Below, in pieces: positions 33,377-42,183 of a DNA stretch of 64,000 bases (positions within the stretch are counted from its first letter, which is position 1; every line of letters starts with the position of its first letter). A model generated the notes under the pieces. That model did no database searches and had not been told where the DNA came from. It was given only the letters and a program-made list of their open reading frames with translations. The stretch comes from Brachybacterium sp. YJGR34. Its GTDB lineage: Bacteria; Actinomycetota; Actinomycetes; Actinomycetales; Dermabacteraceae. The stretch is taken from the NCBI RefSeq assembly GCF_003347015.1, contig NZ_PNFB01000010.1:58901-122900 (forward strand), written 5' to 3'. Both the position numbers and the translations under genes were made by a program.

Positions 33377-34203
33377 CGCAGGGTCACCTGCCGCGCCACG
33401 ATGCCGCCGCGCGCCCGTCGTTCGAGGGTGGTCAGCGGCTCCTCGGTCGCGAGCGCCTCCTCGAAGCGGGCACGGAAGGCCTCCGCCTCGGCCTCGACGC
33501 CCGCGGCGCCGAAGCCCCTCGGGAGATCCCACACCGGGATCGCGAGGCCCTCGGCGCGGAAGGAGCCGACGTACTTGGTGCCCTCCCCGATCCCGGACTC
33601 GCGGCGGGCGTGGAGGCGGGTGACCGCATCGATCACCTTCTCCTCGTCGGCGTCCAGCACCCAGCGCAGATGCTCCTTCGTCCCGGTGTCGACCCAGTAC
33701 CCGTGGGGCAGACCGGCCACCGGCCGCGTCGTCATGATCGACTCGTTCGCCTGCTTGATCGCCTTCTCGATCTCCCCCGTGCGCTCGGCCGAGGGGTCCA
33801 GCCAGAACTCGAAGGTGTCGTGGACCTCGAGCGCGAAGTCGCCGTCCAGATCCAGGATCTCCTGCATCCGCGGTGCCTCGTCGTCGAGGGTGACGGCGGT
33901 GACCGGGGTGCCCGGCTCGAGCGCCGCGGCCTGGCGGATCGCCTGGCCGATGCCGCGCGAGAGATCGCCGCCCGGATAGCCGGCCTGGATCCCGACGGTC
34001 ACGGTGCCGTCGGTGCGGCGCACGGCCGGCCACGCCATCGGCAGGATCGTCGCGAGCTGCACGTCGAGCGCGCCGTGCTCCTCGGTGGTCCGGGCGCGCA
34101 TCGTGGCCGCCGGGATCAGCTGGCGCATGGCCACCAGGTCCTGTTCGTTCGGCAGGCCCTCGAAGGGGCGGAGGACCAGGGCGTCGTGGGCGGCGGGACT
34201 CAT
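33373..34203 (-). CDS. DUF5926 family protein
   Basis: 276 residues, soluble. The sequence PFEGLPNEQDLVAMRQLIPAATM at the start, LPMAWPAVRRTDGTVTVGIQA and YWVDTGTKEHLRWVLDADEEKVIDAVTRLHAR are typical of DUF5926, a conserved actinobacterial family of unknown function often next to a GT2 glycosyltransferase, as here. ATG 34203 is preceded at seven bases by TAGACT, whose first three bases (on the minus strand) are the stop of the upstream GNAT gene. Confidence 0.88.
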   Translation of the reverse strand: MSPAAHDALVLRPFEGLPNEQDLVAMRQLIPAATMRARTTEEHGALDVQLATILPMAWPAVRRTDGTVTVGIQAGYPGGDLSRGIGQAIRQAAALEPGTPVTAVTLDDEAPRMQEILDLDGDFALEVHDTFEFWLDPSAERTGEIEKAIKQANESIMTTRPVAGLPHGYWVDTGTKEHLRWVLDADEEKVIDAVTRLHARRESGIGEGTKYVGSFRAEGLAIPVWDLPRGFGAAGVEAEAEAFRARFEEALATEEPLTTLERRARGGIVARQVTLR

Positions 34204-34210
34204 GGCGGAG

Positions 34211-34216
34211 AGTCTA
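34211..34216 (-). promoter_or_regulatory. -10 box (TAGACT) overlapping the stop codon of the GNAT gene
   Basis: The TAG stop of the gene ending at 34214 is also the start of the -10 box for the leaderless DUF5926 transcript (seven bases to ATG 34203). Confidence 0.55.
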
Positions 34217-34729
34217 CCGATTCGCGGCCGTGCCTGGCCGGATGTCGCGCGGACGGGGCGCGGCGTGCTCCATGAGGATCTCCGTGGGGTCCTCCGCGCT
34301 CGGCCCCAGGGGCCGGAAGCCGCAGCCCGAGTACAGCGCCCGGGCCGGCGCATTGTCCTCGCGCACGGCGAGTCGGAGCGGGAGGCCCGGACGGTGGGCG
34401 GCGAGGTGGTCGACGGCGGCGGTGACCAGCGCCCGTCCGGCGCCGCGCCCCCGCGCCGCGGGGGCCACCCACACCGAGATCAGCTCCGCGGGTTCCTCCG
34501 GCGCCGAGGGGAGCATGATCCTCCCCATCCCCAGCGCCTCGCCGTCGACCACGACGAGGAAGGACGTCATCGGCGGTGCGAGGCTCTCGCGCCACCGGGT
34601 CTCGGTGTCCCGGGCCAGCACCTCCTCGAGCGTGCTGCCGAAGGCCCAGGGCGATTCCTCGAGGGCGCGCAGGCGCAGAGCGCGCCAGCTGCGCCAGCTC
34701 TCCGGGTCGATCCGCCGCACCTCGATCAT
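34214..34729 (-). CDS. GNAT family N-acetyltransferase
   Basis: 171 residues. MIEVRRIDPESWRSWRALRLRALEESPWAFGSTLEE is a common GNAT opening; motif A is ISVWVAPAARGRGAGRALVTAAVDHL, followed by LRLAVREDNAPARALYSGCGFRPLG. Substrate unknown. The bases just before ATG 34729 (GAGACTGGGGGC) are identical to those before ATG 1284 upstream of the CPBP gene. The open frame continues far upstream but opposite a large plus-strand gene and is not coding there. Confidence 0.88.
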   Translation of the reverse strand: MIEVRRIDPESWRSWRALRLRALEESPWAFGSTLEEVLARDTETRWRESLAPPMTSFLVVVDGEALGMGRIMLPSAPEEPAELISVWVAPAARGRGAGRALVTAAVDHLAAHRPGLPLRLAVREDNAPARALYSGCGFRPLGPSAEDPTEILMEHAAPRPRDIRPGTAANR

Positions 34730-34778
34730 GCCCCCAGTCTCCCCTGGGCGCTCACCCGGCGTCGACCTCGGGCCGGGA

Positions 34779-34784
34779 TACCGT
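34779..34784 (+). promoter_or_regulatory. -10 box (TACCGT) before the FAD/Fe-S dehydrogenase gene
   Basis: TACCGT, then GGAGC, then ATG 34790. The 5-nt distance is slightly short; leaderless or near-leaderless initiation is likely. Confidence 0.5.
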
Positions 34785-34789
34785 GGAGC

Positions 34790-37549
34790 ATGGCCCTCGC
34801 CCCGCAGCTCGACACCGATGTCGTCGCCCGCCACGCGCTCGCGCACGACGCCTCCCACTACCTGCTGCTGCCCGAGGCGGTGACCACCCCGACGGACGAG
34901 GCGCAGGTGGTGGCCCTGCTCGCGGAGGCGACGCGGACGCGACGCCCGTTGACCTTCCGCTCGGGCGGCACCAGCCTCTCGGGGCAGGCGCAGTCCGCGT
35001 CGGTGCTCGCGGACGTGCGCACCCACTTCCGCGGGATCGAGGTGCTCGAGGACGGCGCCGCGGTCCGGGTGGGGCCGGGCGCGACGCTGCGGCAGGTCAA
35101 CGCCCACCTGCTGCGGCATCGGCGCCGGCTGGGCCCCGATCCGGCCTCGGAGGCGGCGTGCACCATCGGCGGGATCGTCGCGAACAACTCCTCCGGCATG
35201 GCCGCGGGCATCGCCGAGAACTCCTATCGCACGCTGCGGTCGCTGCGGTTCGCGCTGCCCGGCGGCACCGTCGTGGACACCGCGGACCCCGGGGCCGACG
35301 CGCGCCTGCGGCGCGAGGAGCCCGCGCTGCACGAGGGCCTGCTGCGCCTGGGCCGACGGGTCCGCGACGACGCCGAGGCGCGCCGGATCATCCGCGAGCG
35401 CTTCGCGCTGAAGAACACGATGGGCTACGGGATCAACGCCCTGCTGGACTTCGAGGAGCCGGCCCAGATGCTCGCCCACCTCGTCGTCGGCTCCGAGGGG
35501 ACCCTCGCCTTCGTCTCCTCGGCGACCTTCGACACCGTGCCGATCCCTCGGCACACCGCGACCGGGCTGATGGTGCTGCCCTCGCTCACGGCCGCGACCG
35601 CCGTGCTCCCGCAGGTGGTCGAGGCGGGCTTCGCGACCGCGGAGCTGCTGGACGCCCGCTCCCTGGTGGTCGCCCAGGGACTCGCCGGCGCGCCGCAGGA
35701 GATCCGGGGACTGGAGGTCGCGGGCCACGCCGCGCTGCTGGTCGAGCATCGCAGCGACGACCCCGAGGAGCTCGCCGAGCGCACCGCCGGGGCGAGCGCG
35801 CTCGCCGGGGGCCTGAGACTGTCGGTGCCGCTGGAGATGACCTCCGACGCCGGACGCCGCGCCGCCCTGTGGACCACCCGCAAGGGCCTGTACGCGGCCG
35901 TCGCGGGGGCGCGTCCGGCCGGATCCACCGCCCTGCTCGAGGACGTGGTGGTGCCGGTGCCCGCGCTCGAGGCCGCCTGCCGTTCGCTGCAGCAGCTGTT
36001 CGACCGTCACGGCTACGACGAGTCCGTCATCTTCGGGCACGCGAAGGACGGCAACATCCACTTCCTGCTGAACGAGCACCTGGGCGACGGCGGGGACCGG
36101 CTCGAGGCGTTCACACAGGACATGGTGGAGCTGGTGCTGGGCCACGGCGGCAACCTCAAGGCCGAGCACGGCACGGGACGGGTGATGGCCCCCTACGTCG
36201 AGCGGCAGTACGGCAGCGCGCTGCACGGGGTGATGCGGGAGATCAAGACCCTGGTGGACCCCGCCGGGATCCTCAATCCCGGCGTGGTGCTCACCGATGA
36301 CCCCTCCGCCCACAGGCGCGACCTCAAGCCCGTCATCGGGATCGAGGAGGAGGCGGACCGCTGCGTGGAGTGCGGCTACTGCGAGCCGGTGTGCCCCAGC
36401 AAGGACCTGACCCTCACCCCGCGCCAGCGGATCGTGCTGCGCCGCGACGCGAAGAGCGCCGAGCAGCGCGGCGACCTCGCCACCGCCACCGCGATCCGGG
36501 AGGCGTACGCCTACGAGGGGCTCGAGACCTGCGCGGCCGACGGCATGTGCGTCACCGCCTGCCCCGTCGGCATCGACACCGGCGACCTGGTGCGCCGGCT
36601 GCGGGCCGAGGAGGCCGGGCCCCATGAGAGCACGGCCTGGGACGCCGCGGCCGGGCACTGGGACCTGCTGACGCGCGGTGCCTCGGCCGCGATGGGGGCG
36701 GCGGGACGCACAGGCGAGGCGCTCCCCCGCCTCGCGACCGGGGCCGCGCGGGCGGTGCTCGGCGCGGACAGGGTCCCTGACTACCGCCCCGAGCTGCCCG
36801 CTCGCGGCGGGCGGGTGCGGCGCGGCGGGCCGCGCGGCCGCGCCTCCGCCGCGGTGAGCGCCGTCTACCTGCCCGCGTGCGTGCACACCATGTTCGGGGC
36901 GGCCGGCGGGGCCGGCGGGGCGTCCGATGCGCTGACCGCGCTGCTGGCCCGGGCCGGCGAGCGCGCCGTGGTCCCGGACGATGCCGCCGCGCTGTGCTGC
37001 GGCACGCCGTTCTCCTCGAAGGGGATGCGGGCGGCGACGGAGCAGATGCGAGCTCGCCTGCGCTCCGCGCTGGATCGGGAGACCGAGGGCGGCCGGCTGC
37101 CCGTGGTGGTCGATGCGGCCAGCTGCACCGAGGGCGTGCTCGCGGCGCTCGCGGACAGCGGGGTCGCGGTGCTCGACGCGACGGCCTTCGTCCGCGAGCG
37201 GCTGCTCCCCCAGCTCGAGGTGCGCCGCCCTGTCGCCTCCGTGACCGTGCATCCCACCTGCTCGACCACGCACCTGGGGGCGACGGCGGATCTGGTGGCG
37301 ATCGCCGAGGCCTGCGCCGACGAGGTCGTGGTGCCGGTGGACTGGGGCTGCTGCGGCTACGCGGGCGACCGCGGGATGCTGCACCCCGAGCTCACCGCCT
37401 CCGCCACCGCGGCCGAGGCCGCCGAGGTGGCCCGGCGCGAGACCGACTGGTACGTCTCGGCCAACCGCACCTGCGAGCTGGGCATGCAGGCGGCGACCGG
37501 GAGGACCTACCGCCACGTGCTCGAGCTGCTCGAGGAGGTCACGCGCTGA
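34790..37549 (+). CDS. FAD-binding and Fe-S-binding oxidoreductase (D-lactate / glycolate dehydrogenase type)
   Basis: 919 residues. An FAD-binding PCMH domain (TFRSGGTSLSGQAQ, IGGIVANNSSGM, VVGSEGTLAFVSSATF) and FAD oxidase C-terminal domain (FGHAKDGNIHFLLNE, AEHGTGRVMAPYVE, LNPGVVL) come first. Two 4Fe-4S clusters follow (CVECGYCEPVCPS and CAADGMCVTACPVG), then a heterodisulphide reductase-like CCG domain with CCGTPFSS and WGCCGYAGDRG. This is the fused Dld-II/GlcDF layout that oxidises D-lactate or related 2-hydroxyacids and passes electrons to quinone. No lactate permease is adjacent. Confidence 0.93.
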   Translation: MALAPQLDTDVVARHALAHDASHYLLLPEAVTTPTDEAQVVALLAEATRTRRPLTFRSGGTSLSGQAQSASVLADVRTHFRGIEVLEDGAAVRVGPGATLRQVNAHLLRHRRRLGPDPASEAACTIGGIVANNSSGMAAGIAENSYRTLRSLRFALPGGTVVDTADPGADARLRREEPALHEGLLRLGRRVRDDAEARRIIRERFALKNTMGYGINALLDFEEPAQMLAHLVVGSEGTLAFVSSATFDTVPIPRHTATGLMVLPSLTAATAVLPQVVEAGFATAELLDARSLVVAQGLAGAPQEIRGLEVAGHAALLVEHRSDDPEELAERTAGASALAGGLRLSVPLEMTSDAGRRAALWTTRKGLYAAVAGARPAGSTALLEDVVVPVPALEAACRSLQQLFDRHGYDESVIFGHAKDGNIHFLLNEHLGDGGDRLEAFTQDMVELVLGHGGNLKAEHGTGRVMAPYVERQYGSALHGVMREIKTLVDPAGILNPGVVLTDDPSAHRRDLKPVIGIEEEADRCVECGYCEPVCPSKDLTLTPRQRIVLRRDAKSAEQRGDLATATAIREAYAYEGLETCAADGMCVTACPVGIDTGDLVRRLRAEEAGPHESTAWDAAAGHWDLLTRGASAAMGAAGRTGEALPRLATGAARAVLGADRVPDYRPELPARGGRVRRGGPRGRASAAVSAVYLPACVHTMFGAAGGAGGASDALTALLARAGERAVVPDDAAALCCGTPFSSKGMRAATEQMRARLRSALDRETEGGRLPVVVDAASCTEGVLAALADSGVAVLDATAFVRERLLPQLEVRRPVASVTVHPTCSTTHLGATADLVAIAEACADEVVVPVDWGCCGYAGDRGMLHPELTASATAAEAAEVARRETDWYVSANRTCELGMQAATGRTYRHVLELLEEVTR

Positions 37550-37580
37550 GGCGGTCGGCTCGCCTGTCGGGGCGCCCCGG

Positions 37581-37663
37581 TAGGCTTCCCTGCGGCCTCC
37601 ACCCCCGGTGACCTGCGCGTCCCACCAGCGGCTCCGTCCGCGCCCTTCCCCTGGTGGGGCCGC
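37581..37663 (+). promoter_or_regulatory. Promoter and structured 5' leader of the YdjM-like gene
   Basis: A TAGGCT -10 box at 37581-37586 gives a leader of about 90 nt before ATG 37685. The leader holds two nested stems: GCGGCC (37592-37597) with GGCCGC (37658-37663) outside and CCCACCAG (37621-37628) with CTGGTGGG (37651-37658) inside; they share base 37658. It matches no riboswitch class I know. Confidence 0.45.
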
Positions 37664-37684
37664 CGGAGAATCCCGAGGAGGACG

Positions 37685-38467
37685 ATGCCCATGATGGGCG
37701 GACACCATGCGATCAGCGGCACGGCCGCCTGGATGGCCCTGGCGGGCTCGGCCTCGGTCATGGGGCACGTGACCGGAGCGGACCTGCTGGACCTGGAGCC
37801 CGCGCAGGTCCTCGCCGGCGCGGTGGTCGCCACGGGCGCCGCCCTGCTGCCGGACATCGATCACCCCAGCGCCACCATCTCGCGTTCCGGCGGCGGGATC
37901 ACGAAGGCGCTCACGCGCGCGGTCAGCTCGGTCGCCGGGCACCGCGGCGCCACCCATACCCTCCTGGCCGCCGTCGCCTTCACGGCGCTCGCCGTGCTCG
38001 CGAGCCGGCTGCCGATGACGGTCGCGGTGCCGCTGCTCGGGGAGGTGCTGGTCGCCCCCGTGCTCCTGGTGACCGTGCTCTGCGCGCTCGGGACGCGAGC
38101 GCTGAAGATGGTCGAGGGAGCGGTGCTGCCGTGGGCCGTCGGCCTCGGAGCCGGTCTGCTGGTCGCGCTCCTGGCCCCCGAGGCGGCCCGCTGGCTGCCG
38201 GCCGCCGTCGCCATCGGGGTGCTCACCCACCTGATCGGCGACCTGCTGACCACCGACGGGATCCCCTTCCCCACCTGGCCGCTGGTCGTGAAGCCGCCGA
38301 CGCGTCTGGCGAACGGCCTGTGGCAGCGCAGCGGCGACATCGCCGTCCCGCTGCTGGGCGACGCCGGCAGCGCCCGGGAGTGGCTGCTGTGCACGGTGCT
38401 GACCGGCTATGCCGGGCTCACCACGATCGTCACCCTGGCCGCGACGCCGTGGCCGCTCAGCCCCTGA
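37685..38467 (+). CDS. Membrane-bound metal-dependent hydrolase, YdjM family
   Basis: 260 residues, about six membrane helices. The family blocks are visible: HHAISGTAAWMAL near the N-terminus, GAALLPDIDHPSATISRSGGGITK, the GHRGATHTLLAAVAF motif (H-R-G-x-T-H), and THLIGDLLTTDGIPFPTWPL. YdjM-like proteins are putative metal-dependent hydrolases; in E. coli the gene is under LexA control, but I see no LexA box here. GAGGAGG precedes ATG 37685. The last 11 bp overlap the convergent kinase gene. Confidence 0.88.
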   Translation: MPMMGGHHAISGTAAWMALAGSASVMGHVTGADLLDLEPAQVLAGAVVATGAALLPDIDHPSATISRSGGGITKALTRAVSSVAGHRGATHTLLAAVAFTALAVLASRLPMTVAVPLLGEVLVAPVLLVTVLCALGTRALKMVEGAVLPWAVGLGAGLLVALLAPEAARWLPAAVAIGVLTHLIGDLLTTDGIPFPTWPLVVKPPTRLANGLWQRSGDIAVPLLGDAGSAREWLLCTVLTGYAGLTTIVTLAATPWPLSP

Positions 38468-38981
38468 CGCCGGCCGCCGACAGATCCGCGAGCACCCGCT
38501 CGACCATCTCGTCCTCGGTGAGCTCCTCCCCCAGCACCTGCTCCCCGGGCGTGCCCAGCACGTCGCGCACCCGGTACCAGGAGGCGAGCTCCTCGTCGGA
38601 GACCGCGCCGGCGATCGGCTTCCCGGCATGGCGGCGCACGGTCTCCTCGAGGCTCACGTCGAGGTAGTAGACGAGGCTCGCACCGGCGTGCTCCGCGAGG
38701 AGCCGCGCGAACATCTCCCCGTAGCGCTCGCGCCCGAAGATCCCCTCGACCACCGTGGTGCGGCCGACGCCCAGGCAGTGGCGGGCCATCGCGGTGATCA
38801 GCCCGATCGTGTCCCCCTGGCCGACATCGTGCTCCCACAGCAGCTCGCGGCGGACATGGTCCTGGCCGATCACGGCGACGCGCCCGCGCGGCAGCGTCCG
38901 CTGGATGCGGCGGGCCACGGTGGACTTCCCGGAGGCGGAGTTCCCGCGGAGGATCACGAGCGGCGGGGCGGCGGCGGTCAC
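38457..38981 (-). CDS. Small P-loop kinase (zeta-toxin / gluconate-kinase-like)
   Basis: 174 residues from GTG 38981. Walker A is ILRGNSASGKSTVARRIQ (residues 9-26), followed by AVIGQDHVRRELLWE with a likely catalytic Asp, VVEGIFGRERYGEMFARLL and YYLDVSLEETVRRHAGK (lid region with basic residues). Such small kinases are common and mostly uncharacterised; no antitoxin gene is adjacent. It begins 10 bp after the siderophore permease gene ends, so it may be the last gene of that iron-regulated operon. Confidence 0.85.
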   Translation of the reverse strand: MTAAAPPLVILRGNSASGKSTVARRIQRTLPRGRVAVIGQDHVRRELLWEHDVGQGDTIGLITAMARHCLGVGRTTVVEGIFGRERYGEMFARLLAEHAGASLVYYLDVSLEETVRRHAGKPIAGAVSDEELASWYRVRDVLGTPGEQVLGEELTEDEMVERVLADLSAAGVRG

Positions 38982-38991
38982 GCGGCCATCC

Positions 38992-41103
38992 TCACACGCG
39001 CGAGCGCCACAGCAGCCAGACGAAGTACGGCGCGCCGATCAGGGCGACCATGAGACCGGCGGGCACCTGCGCCGGGGCGATGAGGGAGCGGCCCAGGGCG
39101 TCGGCCACCCCCACCAGCACGCCGCCCAGCAGCATCGCGACCGGGATCGTGCGCAGGTGGCGTCCGCCCACCAGCGCTCGCGCCAGGTGCGGGGCGACGA
39201 GCCCCACGAAGCCGACCACGCCCACGGCGATCACGCTGATCGCGGCGAGCACCGCGGCCAGGCCCAGCACCAGCACCCGGGTGCGCTCGAGCCGCACCCC
39301 GAGGATCCGCGGGGAGTCCTCGTCGATCGCGAGCAGGTCCAGCTCGCGGTGCAGCCCCAGCATCACCGGCATGACGACGACGAGGACCACCAGCACCGGG
39401 AGCACGTCGGCGGCCGTGCGTCCGTAGGTGGTGCCGGAGAGCCAGGTGAGCAGCCGCGGGGTGTCCCAGGCGTTCGCCTGCAGCAGCAGGAAGGTGGTCA
39501 GGGCGCTGATGCCGTACCCGGCCCCGATGCCCACCAGCACGAAGCGCTCGGGCGCGAGCCCGCCGCGCCAGGCCAGCAGGGCGATCAGCACGAAGGTGGC
39601 CACGCCCCCGAGCACGGCGACCACGATCATCGGCGCCCGGCCGCCGCCGAGGGCCGTCACGACGATCACAGCCCCGAGGCCGGCCCCGGCGGTGATGCCC
39701 AGCAGCCCCGGCTCGGCGAGCGGATTGCGCACCGTGGACTGGACCACGCTGCCCGCCAGCGCGAGGGCCGCCCCGGCGACGACGGCGGCGCTCATCCTCG
39801 GTGCCCGCTCCCCCAGGGCTCGCGCCACCAGGGACGGCGCCTCGCCCTGCAGCCACAGGATCACGTCTCCGAGACGGAGCCACAGGCTGCCCGCGAGCAG
39901 GCCCAGCAGCGCGACGGCCACCAGGGCCGCCGCGCACACCACGAGCACCACCACGAAGCGGCGCAGGGAGCGCAGGGCGGTACGGGCCGAGGGCGGCCGC
40001 CCCGCGGCGCCGGTGTCCGGCAGGTTCCGCGCCATCAGGACGATGATCACCGCGCCGAGCAGCGCGGTGGGGATCCCCGTGGGCACCGAGGTGGCGCCCT
40101 GCGGGCCGAGGACCTGGCGCACGACGGCATCGGCCAGGAGCACCACGAGGGCACCGATCAGCCCGGAGGCGGGGATCAGCAGCAGGTGCCGGTTCAGCGC
40201 GCGCACCCGGGCGCCGAGCAGACGGGCGAGGACCGGAGCGCCGAGCCCCACGAAGGCGATCGGCCCGGCCACGGTCACGGCGGTGGCGGTGAGCAGGACC
40301 GCGGCGAGCACGGCGAGCACCCGCGTGGAGCGCACCGGGACGCCCAGGCTCGCGGCGGCGTCGTCCCCGAGTCCCAGCACGTCCAGGCGCCGGGAGAGGA
40401 CCAGCGCGAGCAGGAGGACCGCGCCGATCACGGGCAGCGCCCGCAGCGAGGCCGTGAGGTTCAGCTGGGCGAGCGAGCCGCTCCCCCAGGCGTACAGCCC
40501 CGTCGTCTCCGCCTCGAAGAGGATCAGCAGCAGCGAGGTGCCGGACTGCAGCGCCATCGCGACCGCGGAGCCGGCGAGGATGAGCCGGGTGGTCGAGGTG
40601 CCGGCCCCGCCGGCGAGGGCCAGCACACCGGCGGCGGCGAGCAGCCCGCCGAGGACGGCGATGCCGCTCGAGGCCCACAGCGGCACGGCGAGGGAGAGGG
40701 CCGCGACCAGGGTCAGCGCGAAGTAGGAGCCGGCTGTCACCGCGAGGGTGTCCGGGCTGGCCAGCGCGTTGCGGGAGACGGACTGCAGCAGCGCCCCGGC
40801 GCAGCCCAGCGCGATGCCGACGGCGATCCCCGCCAGCAGCCGCGGCAGGCGCGAGGCGGTGAGGACCTCGCCGACGGCCGCGACGTCGGAGGTGCTCTCG
40901 CGCCCCAGCAGATGGCTCAGCAGGTCCGCCGGACCGATCCCGGAGGTGCCCTGGGTCAGGTGCCAGGCGCCGACGAGCGCCACGCCGGCGGCCAGCAGGA
41001 CGAGGGCGAGGAGTCCGCCCGCGATCCCGCCGGCCCCGACCCGGAGGGCCTCGCGGAGGTCACGAGCCGGCGTCGGTGCGGTCTCCGTGACCCGCTCGGT
41101 CAC
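38992..41103 (-). CDS. Fused siderophore ABC permease, two FecCD domains
   Basis: 703 residues from GTG 41103, whose GTGA overlaps the stop of the lipoprotein gene. Two complete FecCD domains are joined: the first (~25-350) has SRLPRLLAGIAVGIALGCAGALLQSVSRNALASPDTLAVTAG and GPIAFVGLGAPVLARLL; the second (~370-700) has PRMSAAVVAGAALALAGSVVQSTVRNPLAEPGLLGITAGAG and VGFVGLVAPHLARALVGG. Each half gives about 10 helices, with the GAxLQ and FVGLxxPH hallmark loops. It equals FepD plus FepG in one chain, as in E. coli FhuB, and forms the whole channel for ferric siderophore. Confidence 0.94.
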   Translation of the reverse strand: MTERVTETAPTPARDLREALRVGAGGIAGGLLALVLLAAGVALVGAWHLTQGTSGIGPADLLSHLLGRESTSDVAAVGEVLTASRLPRLLAGIAVGIALGCAGALLQSVSRNALASPDTLAVTAGSYFALTLVAALSLAVPLWASSGIAVLGGLLAAAGVLALAGGAGTSTTRLILAGSAVAMALQSGTSLLLILFEAETTGLYAWGSGSLAQLNLTASLRALPVIGAVLLLALVLSRRLDVLGLGDDAAASLGVPVRSTRVLAVLAAVLLTATAVTVAGPIAFVGLGAPVLARLLGARVRALNRHLLLIPASGLIGALVVLLADAVVRQVLGPQGATSVPTGIPTALLGAVIIVLMARNLPDTGAAGRPPSARTALRSLRRFVVVLVVCAAALVAVALLGLLAGSLWLRLGDVILWLQGEAPSLVARALGERAPRMSAAVVAGAALALAGSVVQSTVRNPLAEPGLLGITAGAGLGAVIVVTALGGGRAPMIVVAVLGGVATFVLIALLAWRGGLAPERFVLVGIGAGYGISALTTFLLLQANAWDTPRLLTWLSGTTYGRTAADVLPVLVVLVVVMPVMLGLHRELDLLAIDEDSPRILGVRLERTRVLVLGLAAVLAAISVIAVGVVGFVGLVAPHLARALVGGRHLRTIPVAMLLGGVLVGVADALGRSLIAPAQVPAGLMVALIGAPYFVWLLWRSRV

Positions 41104-42143
41104 GGGGCGGTGAGGATCTCGACGTAGGCGTCGACGGCCTGCTCGGCGGAGCGCGGGCCGCCGAAGGTCCAGATGCCGGAGGGGAAGGCATGGGCGCGGC
41201 CCTCCTCGACGGCGGGCAGGGAGGTCCACAGCTCGTTCTTCTCGAGCTCGCTGACGTAGTCGCCCTCGGGATCGTCGGTCGAGGTGTAGAAGAGGTTGGC
41301 CTCGCCCACGGTGGTCAGCCCCTCGATGTCCGTGCGGCCCAGGCCGTAGACCGGGTCGGTCTCCTCGGTCCACACGTTCTGCAGGCCGAGCTCCTCGCCG
41401 AGGGCGGTGAACAGGGCGCCCTCGCCGAAGGGGCGGATGGCGACGTTGCCGCCGTCGACGGAGCCGTCGAAGTAGACGAAGTCGGTGGTGGCCAGGTCCG
41501 CCTCGGTCACCTGCTGCTTCGCCTCGGCGAGGTGGGCGTCGAACTGCTCGAGCACCACCTCGGCGCGCTCGGTGCGACCGGTGGCCTCGGCGATGAGCGT
41601 GAACAGGCCCTTCATGGTGCCGATCGGATCGGCGGCGTCGGCACCGACGGTCGCGAGCACCGGCACGCCGAGCTCCTCGAGCTGGGCGACGATCGGGTCG
41701 TCGGGGCCGGCGGCCTCGACGATGATGAGATCGGGATCGGCGGCGGCGAGGGCGTCGAGGTTCGGCTCGCCGCGGGTGCCGACGTCGGCCGTGCCCTCGG
41801 GGAGGACCTCGGCGGTGTCCCAGGTGGTGAAGCCCTCCACATCGGCCACGGCGACCGGGGCGACGCACAGGGTCAGCGCGTCCTCGACCTGCTGCCACTC
41901 GAGGACGGCGACGCGCTCGGCGGGCTCCGCGAGCTCGACGGTGCGGCCCAGGTCGTCGGTGAGGGTCACCGGACCGGTGGACGTCGTGGTGGTGTCCTCG
42001 GCGCAGGACTCGCTGATCGCGGCGGCGCCGGCGGGCTCGGCCCCGCCGTCCTCGGGAACCTCGGTGGTGCCGCAGGCGGCGAGGGCGGCGGCGGCCGCGG
42101 CGGCGGTCACCGCGGCGATCGCGCGGCGGGGGAAGCGGGTCAT
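41100..42143 (-). CDS. Iron-siderophore ABC transporter substrate-binding lipoprotein
   Basis: 347 residues. The lipoprotein signal MTRFPRRAIAAVTAAAAAAALAAC has the lipobox LAAC (Cys 24). The class III binding fold follows: VTLTDDLGRTVELAEPAERVAVLEW, LDALAAADPDLIIVEAAG, and LWTSLPAVEEGRAHAFPSGIWTFGGPRSAEQAVDAYVEIL at the end. It captures ferric siderophore and delivers it to the fused permease. CAGGAG precedes ATG 42143. The type of siderophore cannot be read from sequence. Confidence 0.95.
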   Translation of the reverse strand: MTRFPRRAIAAVTAAAAAAALAACGTTEVPEDGGAEPAGAAAISESCAEDTTTTSTGPVTLTDDLGRTVELAEPAERVAVLEWQQVEDALTLCVAPVAVADVEGFTTWDTAEVLPEGTADVGTRGEPNLDALAAADPDLIIVEAAGPDDPIVAQLEELGVPVLATVGADAADPIGTMKGLFTLIAEATGRTERAEVVLEQFDAHLAEAKQQVTEADLATTDFVYFDGSVDGGNVAIRPFGEGALFTALGEELGLQNVWTEETDPVYGLGRTDIEGLTTVGEANLFYTSTDDPEGDYVSELEKNELWTSLPAVEEGRAHAFPSGIWTFGGPRSAEQAVDAYVEILTAP

Positions 42144-42183
42144 GGGAACTCCTGAGGATCGAGGGAGGGGGGACGGGTGCCGG

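Noticed and set aside
30282..33623. An 1113-codon plus-strand open frame
   Set aside because: Arg/Pro/Ala-rich, crosses two well-supported genes in other frames and has no recognisable domain.
34214..38629. A 1471-codon minus-strand open frame
   Set aside because: Only the first 172 codons at its left end encode a protein family (GNAT). The rest lies opposite the FAD/Fe-S dehydrogenase and YdjM genes and is a by-product of high GC.
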